From Bacillota bacterium (GTDB lineage: Bacteria > Bacillota > Clostridia > Oscillospirales > Acutalibacteraceae), in assembly GCA_023397245.1 (NCBI GenBank), contig JAEWUH010000278.1, forward strand, positions 1-16,887: a DNA stretch of 16,887 nucleotides. The letters are read 5' to 3'. Below the pieces are notes generated by a model. The model saw nothing but the letters and a program-made list of their open reading frames with translations, had not been told where the DNA came from and searched no databases. Below, piece by piece: positions 7,649-14,280 of the stretch. The position numbers and the translations under genes were made by a program. How positions within the stretch are numbered: the stretch's first letter is position 1; each line of letters starts with the position of its first letter.

Positions 7649-8410
7649 TTATTTCAGTAGGTCGGACATATCATACAGTCCGGCAGGCTGACCGGCCAGA
7701 TACAACGCGGCATTTACGGCGCCGGAAGCAAAAACTTCCTTTGACTGCGCCGAATGGGACAGCGTTATCGTCTCATGCGAACCTGCAAATATTACATCGT
7801 GTTCTCCTACAATCGTACCGCCGCGAACCGAGTGAATCCCGATCTCGGTTTTCTCCCTTTTTTTGCGCTGGGAATGGCGGTCGTAAACGTAATGCACGTT
7901 TTCCTCCTTTACGGAAGAAATTGCATCGGCAAGCATCAATGCAGTACCACTCGGCGCGTCAATCTTCTGATTATGGTGCTTTTCAATGATTTCAACATCG
8001 AAGCTATCGCCCAAAACCTTCGCCGCTTTTTTGGAAAGTTCAATCAGCAGATTGACCCCCAGCGACATATTTCCGGAATAAAAAACCGGAATATTTTTGG
8101 AAGCTTCCGTCAGTAATTCAACCTGCTCACTGCTGTACCCGGTCGTGCATAAAACAAGCGGAACCCCTTGCTTTTCGCCGTACCGGAGCAAAGAGGGGAG
8201 GAGGGAGGGATGCGAGAAATCAATGATTGCGTCCGCTTCCACATTGATATCCTCAGGCTTTGCGAAAACCGGAAAGTCGTTCGGAATTTCCGTATTTAAA
8301 TCGATTCCGCCAACTACTCTGCAGTCTTCCCGCTGTGAAGCGATGCTGTAAATGACGCGGCCCATTTTTCCGTTGCAGCCGCTTATAATGATTCTTACTG
8401 TTCTTGACAT
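7649..8410 (-). CDS. dapB: 4-hydroxy-tetrahydrodipicolinate reductase
   Basis: Second committed enzyme of the diaminopimelate/lysine branch. It reduces the DapA product with NAD(P)H to tetrahydrodipicolinate in the cytoplasm. The 253 residues match the family length. The N-terminal Rossmann motif is GCNGKMG (residues 11-17). The substrate-binding and catalytic motif EKHHNQKIDAPSGTA includes His145-His146 and Lys149. ATG 8410 has AAAGGGGA seven bases upstream. It lies 38 bases after dapA and 18 bases before the ACT-domain gene, so co-transcription under the lysine riboswitch is expected. Confidence 0.97.
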   Translation of the reverse strand: MSRTVRIIISGCNGKMGRVIYSIASQREDCRVVGGIDLNTEIPNDFPVFAKPEDINVEADAIIDFSHPSLLPSLLRYGEKQGVPLVLCTTGYSSEQVELLTEASKNIPVFYSGNMSLGVNLLIELSKKAAKVLGDSFDVEIIEKHHNQKIDAPSGTALMLADAISSVKEENVHYVYDRHSQRKKREKTEIGIHSVRGGTIVGEHDVIFAGSHETITLSHSAQSKEVFASGAVNAALYLAGQPAGLYDMSDLLK

Positions 8411-8448
8411 TGCAACGTCCCCTTTAAGAATTCACCACTTAATAATTT

Positions 8449-9348
8449 TTAAATCTCGATCGTGCTCAGCTGATATTTTTTAAGTATGGAAGCAAGCTTT
8501 GCTTCGCTTTCCTTGCTCATGGTCGTCAGCGGAAGCCTGCAGTCGCCGCAGTCGGCTCCGAGTATCTTCATGGACGCTTTTACCGGAATCGGGTTTACGT
8601 CCATAAACAGCGCTTCCATCAGTTCAAAATATTTCAGCATTGCTTCACGGCTTTTTTCAATATTTCCGGAGAAATAGTCCGCACAGATATGATGCATAAT
8701 ATCCGGCAAAATGTTTGCCAACACAGAAATAACGCCTTTTCCGCCCAATGCTATCATCGCAAGGGTCTGGTCGTCGTTGCCGGAATAAACGCAGAGATCG
8801 TCGCCGCACAGTGAAATCGTCTTAGCAACGGAGGAAATGTCGCCATTCGCTTCCTTTGTAGCAACGATATTCGGATGCTTTGAAAGCTCCAGATAGGTTT
8901 CCGGCTTAATGTTGCAGCCCGTTCTGGACGGCACGTTATACAGAATGATCGGAAGGTCAACCCGGTCCGCAACATAATTGTAATGCTTTACCAGCCCGGA
9001 CTGGGATGTTTTGTTGTAATAAGGAGTTACCATTAGGAGTGCATCTGCTCCGAGCTCTTGGGCGGTTCTGGAAAGCTCCACCGCGTAATTGGTATCGTTG
9101 CTTCCCGAACTGGCGACTACCGGAATCCGTTTATTCACATGGTCAACGACGAACTTAATCACGCTGCAATGCTCTTCGTGGCTTAAAACAGGCGATTCCC
9201 CCGTTGTAGCGCAGGTTACGATCGCGTCGGTGCCATTTTGAATGTGGAATTCGATCAGCTTGCCGAGCATCTCATAATTGACGGAACCGTCCTGCTTCAT
9301 GGGTGTCACCATTGCGACGCCGGAACCGGTAAAAACAAGCTTTTTCAT
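8449..9348 (-). CDS. dapA: 4-hydroxy-tetrahydrodipicolinate synthase
   Basis: Class I aldolase-type lyase that condenses pyruvate with aspartate semialdehyde, the branch point to diaminopimelate and lysine. The 299 residues fit the family. Visible are TTGESP (48-53), the catalytic tyrosine in ILYNVPSRTG (Tyr137) and the Schiff-base lysine in IVATKEANGD (Lys165). ATG 9348 is preceded by GGAGG at a good distance. It lies 27 bases downstream of asd, whose product is its substrate. Small departures from the commonest motif text (VVASSGSNDT in place of VVAGTGSNDT) do not touch the active site. Confidence 0.97.
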   Translation of the reverse strand: MKKLVFTGSGVAMVTPMKQDGSVNYEMLGKLIEFHIQNGTDAIVTCATTGESPVLSHEEHCSVIKFVVDHVNKRIPVVASSGSNDTNYAVELSRTAQELGADALLMVTPYYNKTSQSGLVKHYNYVADRVDLPIILYNVPSRTGCNIKPETYLELSKHPNIVATKEANGDISSVAKTISLCGDDLCVYSGNDDQTLAMIALGGKGVISVLANILPDIMHHICADYFSGNIEKSREAMLKYFELMEALFMDVNPIPVKASMKILGADCGDCRLPLTTMSKESEAKLASILKKYQLSTIEI

Positions 9349-9375
9349 AAATTAACCTCCAAATCAGCGGATTTA

Positions 9376-10455
9376 TTAATCAATATAGCCTTTTGCGCAG
9401 AGGAGTTCCGCCATCAGAACCGCGCCGCCGGCTGCACCGCGCAGCGTGTTGTGAGAAAGGCAGACAAACTTGATGTCATACTGGGTATCCGGGCGGAGAC
9501 GGCCGATGGATACAGCCATACCGTTTTCCAGATTGCGGTCAAGCCTTGTCTGCGGACGGTCATCCTCACGGAAATAGTGCAGGAACTGTTTCGGAGCACT
9601 CGGAAGCTGAAGCTCCTGCGGCACTCCTTTAAAGTTTTCCCATTTTGAAATGATTTCTTCCATTTCCACTTTCTTTTCATAAGAGGCAAAGACCGCTGCC
9701 GTATGGCCGTCGGATACCGGAACGCGCAGGCACTGGGCGGTGATGCAGGGGGAGGTAGCGTTTATGATTGCATCGCCTTCCACATGGCCCCAGATTTTAA
9801 GCGGCTCGTTTTCCGATTTTCCTTCTTCGCCGCCGATAAAGGGAATCACGTTATCCACGCTCTCCGGCCACGTTTTAAATGTCTTTCCGGCGCCGGAAAT
9901 TGCCTGATACGTGCACGCAAGCACCTTTGTTACATTGAGGTCAAGCAAAGGGTTGATTGCCGGCACATAGCTTTGCAGGGAGCAGTTTGATTTCACGGCA
10001 ATAAAGCCGCGCTTCGTTCCCAGACGTTTGCGCTGTGCGTGAATTACCTCCGCGTGCTCCGCATTGATTTCCGGAATAATCATCGGCACGTCCGCCACCA
10101 GACGGTTCGCGCTGTTGTTGGACATCACCGGGCACTCCGCTTTCGCGTACGCTTCTTCCAATGCTTTGATTTCATCCTTTTTCATATTTACGGCGCAAAA
10201 TACAAAATCTACAAGAGAAGCTACTTTCTGCACGTCTTCCTCTGCATTAAAAACAATCATTTTAGACATGTTTTTCGGCATAGGCGTGGTCATGAGCCAG
10301 TGGTCTCCGACTGCTTCCTCGTAGGTTTTGCCGGCTGAACGCGCGCTGGCAGCAAGTGCGGTTACCGTAAACCAGGGATGGTTTTCAAGCAGTGTTGCAA
10401 ATCTTTGGCCAACCATTCCCGTCGCTCCGATAATACCTACATTATACTTTTTCAT
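9376..10455 (-). CDS. asd: Aspartate-semialdehyde dehydrogenase, archaeal/fungal type
   Basis: NADP-dependent enzyme that reduces aspartyl phosphate to aspartate semialdehyde, feeding lysine, threonine and methionine. It is 359 residues, with the N-terminal dinucleotide motif GATGMVGQ. The catalytic cysteine is in KSNCS (Cys158) and the catalytic histidine in SDGHT (His251). The wording HPWFTVTALAASARSAGK and DRPQTRLDRN...NGMAVSIGRLRPD matches the archaeal/fungal-type Asd family (the TIGR00978-like group), not the USG-1-like enzyme of Bacillus. ATG 10455 has AGGAGG upstream (minus strand, about 10463-10468). It is the first gene of the operon, directly after the riboswitch terminator. Confidence 0.95.
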   Translation of the reverse strand: MKKYNVGIIGATGMVGQRFATLLENHPWFTVTALAASARSAGKTYEEAVGDHWLMTTPMPKNMSKMIVFNAEEDVQKVASLVDFVFCAVNMKKDEIKALEEAYAKAECPVMSNNSANRLVADVPMIIPEINAEHAEVIHAQRKRLGTKRGFIAVKSNCSLQSYVPAINPLLDLNVTKVLACTYQAISGAGKTFKTWPESVDNVIPFIGGEEGKSENEPLKIWGHVEGDAIINATSPCITAQCLRVPVSDGHTAAVFASYEKKVEMEEIISKWENFKGVPQELQLPSAPKQFLHYFREDDRPQTRLDRNLENGMAVSIGRLRPDTQYDIKFVCLSHNTLRGAAGGAVLMAELLCAKGYID

Positions 10456-10509
10456 TGATAGATCCTCCTATAAATTATATGATTGCGGTAGATGAAAAAT
10501 CAGCGTAAT

Positions 10510-10532
10510 AAAAAAACCGGTTACAAACCGGT
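10510..10532 (-). terminator. Intrinsic terminator of the lysine riboswitch
   Basis: Read on the minus strand, ACCGGTT (10532-10526), a three-base loop and AACCGGT (10522-10516) form a stem that runs straight into a T-run (10516-10510). It lies about 70 bases after the aptamer and about 55 bases before asd, the expected place for lysine-dependent attenuation. A further run of eight T (10544-10537) precedes the stem. Confidence 0.82.
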
Positions 10533-10604
10533 CGTCAAAAAAAATATTTGAATTGCTTTACAGCAGCCGGAAATCCCGGTAAAAATACCGTGGCGGTACC
10601 AGCC

Positions 10605-10765
10605 GATAGCGCTTCATCATTTTCATGACGACAGTTGCATTGCTGTTAACAAAACAACCAGGCGAATACCTGCCGCGGCATTCCCTTCGGCGAATTTCCC
10701 TTTCACAGATCATCAATGGCTCCGGCAGCCTGCTATCCGTTACTGATTAAATCCGCGCCTCTATC
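10605..10765 (-). promoter_or_regulatory. Lysine riboswitch (L box) aptamer
   Basis: On the minus strand the leader shows the L-box signature in order: GATAGAGGCGCG (from 10765), a loop ending AATCAGTA, GGAGCC, GTGAAAGGG, GCCGAAGG, GGCAGGTATTCGCCTGG, CAACTGTCG, and the closing GCGCTATC ending at 10605. The terminal GATAG and CTATC form the base of P1. The motif order and spacing match the lysine aptamer, and the genes behind it (asd, dapA, dapB) are typical L-box targets. Bound lysine should favour the terminator at 10510-10532 and switch the operon off. Confidence 0.95.
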
Positions 10766-10785
10766 TCAAAATATAAATTTTTATT

Positions 10786-10815
10786 ATAATAACATGGGTT
10801 GCTATTGGTTGTCAA
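10786..10815 (-). promoter_or_regulatory. Sigma-A promoter of the asd-dapA-dapB-ACT operon
   Basis: On the minus strand TTGACA (10815-10810) and TATTAT (10791-10786) are spaced 18 bases apart. Transcription would start near 10779, about 14 bases before the lysine aptamer. A perfect TATAAT at 10788-10783 is also present, but its spacer would be 21 bases. The site overlaps the divergent queA promoter. Confidence 0.78.
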
Positions 10816-10827
10816 TTTATTTATAAT
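10799..10827 (+). promoter_or_regulatory. Sigma-A promoter of queA-tgt
   Basis: TTGCTA (10799-10804) and a perfect TATAAT (10822-10827) are spaced 17 bases apart. The predicted start near 10834 gives a short leader to AGGAGA at 10858-10863. The -35 lies inside the spacer of the minus-strand asd promoter, so the two polymerase footprints interlock. Confidence 0.7.
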
Positions 10828-10871
10828 AAAATAATTGGCAACAATAAAAGCAATTACAGGAGATACTGAAC

Positions 10872-11918
10872 ATGGAATTAAATTTACAGAATATGCAGAC
10901 AAAGGATTTTTATTATGATCTTCCCAAAGAACTGATTGCCCAAACCCCGCTGGAGCCGCGCGATTCTTCAAGGCTTCTGCTGCTCAGCAGGGATACCGGC
11001 AAAATCGAGCATAAGCATTTTTATGATATCATCGATTATCTGAACCCGGGCGACTGCCTTGTGCTCAACGATTCCCGCGTACTGCCCGCCCGGCTTTACG
11101 GCATAAAGGAGGGCACCGGAGCTAAGGTGGAATTTCTTCTGCTGACGCACCGCGAAGGAGATGTCTGGGAAGTCCTCTGCGGGCCGGGCAGAAAAGCGAA
11201 GCCGGGTTCCCGATTTGTTTTCGGCGATGGTCTTTTGAAAGCGGAAGTGATCGATATTATTGATGAAGGCAACCGTCTGGCCCGTTTTACTTATGACGGC
11301 AATTTCTATGAGATTCTGGACAAGATCGGTGAAATGCCACTTCCGCACTATATTACGGAGCATTTGGACAATAACGAACGCTACCAAACCGTGTATTCCA
11401 AGGAGGTCGGCTCCGCGGCCGCTCCCACGGCAGGGCTGCATTTTACCCCCGAGCTGCTTGAAAGGGTAAAAGCAAAGGGTGTCAGCGTCGCGTTTGTAAC
11501 GCTTCATGTCGGTTTGGGAACCTTCCGGCCCGTTACCGCGGAAAAAATCACCGATCATAAAATGCATTCCGAACATTATTATATGCCAAAAGAAACGGCA
11601 GATGTGATCAATCATACAAAAAAGAACGGCGGCCGTGTGATTGCCGTAGGCACTACAAGCTGCCGCACGCTGGAGACGATCGGCACAAAAGAGGGCTGCA
11701 TTAAGGAAAGTGCTGGCTGGACTGACATTTTTATTTATCCCGGCTATCCGTTCAAGGTGCTTGACGGCCTGATTACCAATTTCCATCTTCCGGAAAGCAC
11801 GCTGATTATGCTGGTTTCTGCCCTTGCGGGATACGACCATATCATGAATGCCTACAAAGTGGCTGTTGAGGAAAAATACCGGTTTTTCAGCTTCGGCGAC
11901 GCAATGTTTATCTATTGA
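10872..11918 (+). CDS. queA: S-adenosylmethionine:tRNA ribosyltransferase-isomerase
   Basis: QueA moves the ribosyl part of S-adenosylmethionine onto preQ1 in tRNA to make epoxyqueuosine, the step after Tgt. The 348 residues match the family. Conserved segments are DLPKELIAQTPLEPRDSSRLL near the start, LVLNDSRVLPARLYG, VGSAAAPTAGLHFT and LHVGLGTFRPV. ATG 10872 is supported by AGGAGA eight bases upstream. A second in-frame ATG at 10893 would begin MQTKDFYYDLP, closer to the usual QueA N-terminus, but it lacks a ribosome site. The gene ends 15 bases before tgt and is surely co-transcribed with it. Confidence 0.96.
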   Translation: MELNLQNMQTKDFYYDLPKELIAQTPLEPRDSSRLLLLSRDTGKIEHKHFYDIIDYLNPGDCLVLNDSRVLPARLYGIKEGTGAKVEFLLLTHREGDVWEVLCGPGRKAKPGSRFVFGDGLLKAEVIDIIDEGNRLARFTYDGNFYEILDKIGEMPLPHYITEHLDNNERYQTVYSKEVGSAAAPTAGLHFTPELLERVKAKGVSVAFVTLHVGLGTFRPVTAEKITDHKMHSEHYYMPKETADVINHTKKNGGRVIAVGTTSCRTLETIGTKEGCIKESAGWTDIFIYPGYPFKVLDGLITNFHLPESTLIMLVSALAGYDHIMNAYKVAVEEKYRFFSFGDAMFIY

Positions 11919-11933
11919 AAGGATTGTGGCTGA

Positions 11934-13064
11934 ATGTTTAATTTACTCGGCAGCTCCGGGGCTGCGCGGCGGGGCGAGTATGTTACGCCCCACGGAACCG
12001 TCCAGACGCCGGCATTTATGAATGTGGCTACCTGTGGAGCGATAAAGGGAGCCGTATCTGCACTTGACCTGAAAGAGCTGAAATGCCAGGTTCAGCTTTG
12101 CAACACTTACCACCTGCACCTCAGGCCGGGGGATGAAACCGTTAAAAAGCTCGGAGGCCTGCATAAATTTACGCGGTGGGATGGACCGATTTTAACGGAC
12201 AGCGGTGGTTTTCAGGTATTTTCTCTGGCAAAATTGAGAAATATAAAAGAAGAAGGCGTAACCTTCGCTTCCCATATTGACGGCCATAAAATCTTCATGG
12301 GCCCGGAAGAAAGCATGAGGATTCAGTCCAACCTTGCTTCCACAATCGCAATGGCGTTTGACGAATGCGTTGAAAACCCGGCGGAATACGATTATGCGCG
12401 AAATTCGTGCCAGAGAACCGTCCGCTGGCTTTACCGCTGCAAGGCAGAAATGGACCGGCTCAACACGCTGGAAGATACCATTAACCGCCGGCAGATTCTT
12501 TGGGGGATCAACCAGGGCAGCACCTACGAAGACCTTCGCATTGAGAATATGCGGCAGATTCGGGAGCTCGATCTGGACGGATATGCCATCGGGGGGCTTG
12601 CGGTAGGGGAAAGCGCAGGGGAAATGTATCGCATTATTGAAGCGGTGGAACCGGAAATGCCGAAGGACAAGCCAAGATACCTGATGGGCGTCGGTACGCC
12701 GCTCAATATTCTGGAAGCCATAAAGCGTGGAGTGGATTTTTTTGACTGCGTTATGCCAACAAGAAACGCCCGCCACGGCCATGCTTTCACCTGGGACGGC
12801 TGCCGCAACTTAATTAATGCGAAGTACGAGCTTGACGAGCTGCCGCTTGACGAGCACTGCGACTGCCCGGTTTGCCGCAATTTTTCACGCGCATACATTC
12901 ATCACCTGTTCAAGAGCGGAGAAATGCTTGCCATGCGGCTGTGCGTCATGCACAATATCTATTTTTACAATTCTTTTGTCGAAAAAATTCGTTTTTCGCT
13001 GGACAACGGCAGTTTTGAAGAATTTTATCGCCAAAACAGTGAAAAAATTGGGCTAAGAATATAA
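11934..13064 (+). CDS. tgt: Queuine/preQ1 tRNA-guanine transglycosylase
   Basis: Tgt exchanges guanine 34 of GUN-anticodon tRNAs for preQ1, the committed step of queuosine in tRNA. It is 376 residues. Visible are LTDSGGFQVFSL (Asp89), AFDEC (Asp143, Cys145), the nucleophile in FFDCVMPTRNARHGH (Asp271), and the zinc site Cys309, Cys311, Cys314 and His340. The Cys of DEC and the Val of GGLAVGE that mark bacterial preQ1-type pockets are retained. The substrate-pocket stretch reads GINQGS, where many homologues have GIVQG(G/S). The early stretch VATCGAIKGAVSALDL departs from the usual VGTQATVKG text. The ribosome site is modest (AAAGG near 11918-11922). Confidence 0.96.
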   Translation: MFNLLGSSGAARRGEYVTPHGTVQTPAFMNVATCGAIKGAVSALDLKELKCQVQLCNTYHLHLRPGDETVKKLGGLHKFTRWDGPILTDSGGFQVFSLAKLRNIKEEGVTFASHIDGHKIFMGPEESMRIQSNLASTIAMAFDECVENPAEYDYARNSCQRTVRWLYRCKAEMDRLNTLEDTINRRQILWGINQGSTYEDLRIENMRQIRELDLDGYAIGGLAVGESAGEMYRIIEAVEPEMPKDKPRYLMGVGTPLNILEAIKRGVDFFDCVMPTRNARHGHAFTWDGCRNLINAKYELDELPLDEHCDCPVCRNFSRAYIHHLFKSGEMLAMRLCVMHNIYFYNSFVEKIRFSLDNGSFEEFYRQNSEKIGLRI

Positions 13065-13070
13065 TATTGC

Positions 13071-13099
13071 TTGCATGATTTTCAATTTATTGGTATAAT
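13071..13099 (+). promoter_or_regulatory. Promoter of yajC with extended -10
   Basis: TTGCAT (13071-13076), a 17-base spacer and TATAAT (13094-13099) preceded by TGG, giving the extended -10 form TGnTATAAT. It lies in the 66-base gap after tgt, so yajC can be transcribed separately from queA-tgt. Confidence 0.8.
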
Positions 13100-13130
13100 C
13101 TTAATATTAAATTGGAGGTGGTAATTCATA

Positions 13131-13463
13131 ATGAATTTTTATGCTTTGACAGCCAGCGCTACCGCTGCAAATTCAAGCAGCAGTACCTGGATAATCATTC
13201 TTCTTTATGTTGCGATTTTCGGCGGCTTATATTTCTTCTTAATCCGTCCGCAGCAGCAGAAAAAGAAAAAAGAAGATAAGATGCGCGGCAACGTACAAAT
13301 CGGCGATGATATTACAACCATCGGCGGAATTGTCGGTCGTGTAGTCGGCATTAAGGAAGATTCCGATACCATTGTTATTGAGACCGGAACCGACCGTGCA
13401 AAAATCCGCATTAAGCGCTGGGCGGTAGGCAGCGTGGATACGATTCACGACAACGCCGAATAA
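13131..13463 (+). CDS. yajC: Preprotein translocase subunit YajC
   Basis: Small accessory subunit of the SecDF-YajC part of the Sec translocon in the cytoplasmic membrane. The 110 residues show a single hydrophobic helix at about 20-38, then the conserved FLIRPQQQKKKKEDK and the soluble beta-rich domain (VQIGDDITTIGGIVGRVVGI...IVIETGTDRAKIRIKRWAVGSV), as in the family. ATG 13131 has GGAGGTGG at 13114-13121. Its position after queA-tgt is the classic bacterial arrangement. It is followed, after a 113-base gap, by a small membrane protein and the scf genes. Confidence 0.96.
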   Translation: MNFYALTASATAANSSSSTWIIILLYVAIFGGLYFFLIRPQQQKKKKEDKMRGNVQIGDDITTIGGIVGRVVGIKEDSDTIVIETGTDRAKIRIKRWAVGSVDTIHDNAE

Positions 13464-13485
13464 ATCCCGGGGAAATTATTGATAA

Positions 13486-13560
13486 TTCGGACAGGCTCAA
13501 CTTTGTCTTCTATCCGAAGTATATCTGCCGCTCTCTCTGAATATCTATTTATTAGATATT
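13486..13560 (+). other. Hairpin-forming leader between yajC and the TIGR04086-like gene
   Basis: The gap holds two inverted repeats. TTCGGA (13486-13491) pairs with TCCGAA (13513-13518). A tighter hairpin pairs AATATCTA (13540-13547) with TAGATATT (13553-13560) around a five-base loop and ends two bases before the ribosome site GAGGGGG. Neither has a T-run, so they are not obvious terminators. They may affect read-through, processing or translation of the next gene. Confidence 0.45.
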
Positions 13561-13576
13561 TGAGGGGGCGCTGCTT

Positions 13577-13987
13577 ATGAAAGGCACAAGACATCTAAAG
13601 GATAATCCTGTTTTTGGAGCAATCCGGTCCATTGTCATCGGCTCCGTTGCCGGAGCTGCGCTTTGTGCGGCTTTGCTGGGCATATTTGCCCTGGCGTTCG
13701 TAACTTCCGGGCATATTCCGCAGGGGTTTATCACACCGCTTGTAATCGGGATATCCGCTCTCAGCTCATTTATTGCGGGCATGGTTTCCGCAAAGATTTC
13801 ACACAGGCGCGGGTTGGCGTTCGGTGCGCTTTCCGGACTGCTGCTGTTTATCCTATTCCTGATATCCGGTTTGATTGCTACCCATGAGGCGATTTCCGCC
13901 GCTTCCGCAACAAGGATGCTGGTGATGCTTGTTTCCGGCGCTTTGGGCGGTTTGCTTGGAGTAAGTAAAAAATCAAAAAGAAAATAG
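13577..13987 (+). CDS. Small four-helix membrane protein, TIGR04086 family
   Basis: 136-residue hydrophobic protein with four predicted membrane helices at about residues 17-43, 50-71, 79-101 and 111-130. The short N-terminus and the C-terminal tail (KKSKRK) are basic. Glycines are frequent in the helices (SGLLLFILFLISG, VSGALGGLLG). I recognise it as resembling the TIGR04086/YrzE-like family of uncharacterised Firmicutes membrane proteins, often found beside yajC and the SCIFF genes. ATG 13577 has GAGGGGG at 13562-13568. No catalytic motif is visible. Its place between yajC and scfA suggests, without proving, a role linked to export or membrane placement of the peptide. Confidence 0.8.
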   Translation: MKGTRHLKDNPVFGAIRSIVIGSVAGAALCAALLGIFALAFVTSGHIPQGFITPLVIGISALSSFIAGMVSAKISHRRGLAFGALSGLLLFILFLISGLIATHEAISAASATRMLVMLVSGALGGLLGVSKKSKRK

Positions 13988-13990
13988 TAC

Positions 13991-14019
13991 TTTAACTATT
14001 CCATTTCCTGTGATATAAT
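13991..14019 (+). promoter_or_regulatory. Probable promoter of scfA
   Basis: A perfect TATAAT (14014-14019) preceded by TGA gives an extended -10 (TGnTATAAT). At 17 bases the -35 is only TTTAAC (13991-13996), so the extended -10 probably carries recognition. The predicted start near 14026 leaves a leader of about 35 bases to scfA. Confidence 0.65.
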
Positions 14020-14060
14020 ATATCAGTGACAAAAGTTGACATTGAAACGGAGGTTTTAAA

Positions 14061-14207
14061 ATGAAGCAGATTAAAACACTGAATAAAGCAAATCTTAAGG
14101 AAAGCGCCGTCAAGGGCGGCTGCGGCGAATGCCAGGCTTCCTGCCAATCGGCCTGCAAAACTTCCTGCACCGTTGCAAATCAGAAGTGCGAGAATGCAAA
14201 CAGATAA
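14061..14207 (+). CDS. scfA: SCIFF ranthipeptide precursor (six cysteines in forty-five residues)
   Basis: A 48-residue ribosomal peptide precursor. The N-terminal leader is MKQIKTLNKANLKESAVKGG, followed by a cysteine-rich core with Cys at 21, 24, 28, 32, 36 and 43 (CGECQASCQSACKTSC, then TVANQKCENANR). This is close to the SCIFF family consensus known across Clostridia. ATG 14061 has CGGAGG at 14048-14053. The radical-SAM maturase gene follows after 73 bases. In the family member CteA a thioether joins Cys32 to Thr37 (as I recall), and both residues are present here at the same positions. The final product, its cleavage site and its function are not shown by the sequence; a signalling role has been proposed for relatives. 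Confidence 0.97.
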   Translation: MKQIKTLNKANLKESAVKGGCGECQASCQSACKTSCTVANQKCENANR

Positions 14208-14230
14208 TTGTCTTTTAATACAATTACAGC

Positions 14231-14266
14231 TAAGGGACAGTATACTGTCCCTTAAATTTTGTTTTT
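14231..14266 (+). terminator. Hairpin attenuator between scfA and scfB
   Basis: TAAGGGACAG (14231-14240), a TATA loop and CTGTCCCTTA (14245-14254) form a perfect ten-pair stem, followed by AATTTTGTTTTT. It sits 23 bases after the scfA stop, and scfB has no convincing promoter of its own. A partial terminator here would yield more precursor message than maturase message, as is usual in peptide loci. Confidence 0.78.
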
Positions 14267-14280
14267 ATGGAGAAAAGTAA

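Noticed and set aside
10592..10603. T-box-like string (TGGTACCGC on the minus strand) upstream of asd
   Set aside because: There is no stem I, specifier loop or typical T-box terminator around it. It lies just after an unmistakable lysine aptamer and is better explained as part of that expression platform.
10968..11840. Long open frame on the minus strand opposite queA (290 codons)
   Set aside because: It is antisense to a well-conserved gene, has no recognisable domain or ribosome site, and its composition follows from the queA codons.
14036..14041. TTGACA just upstream of scfA as a -35 element
   Set aside because: No -10 hexamer lies 16-18 bases downstream (that position falls in the scfA start codon). 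The extended -10 at 14011-14019 is the better promoter.
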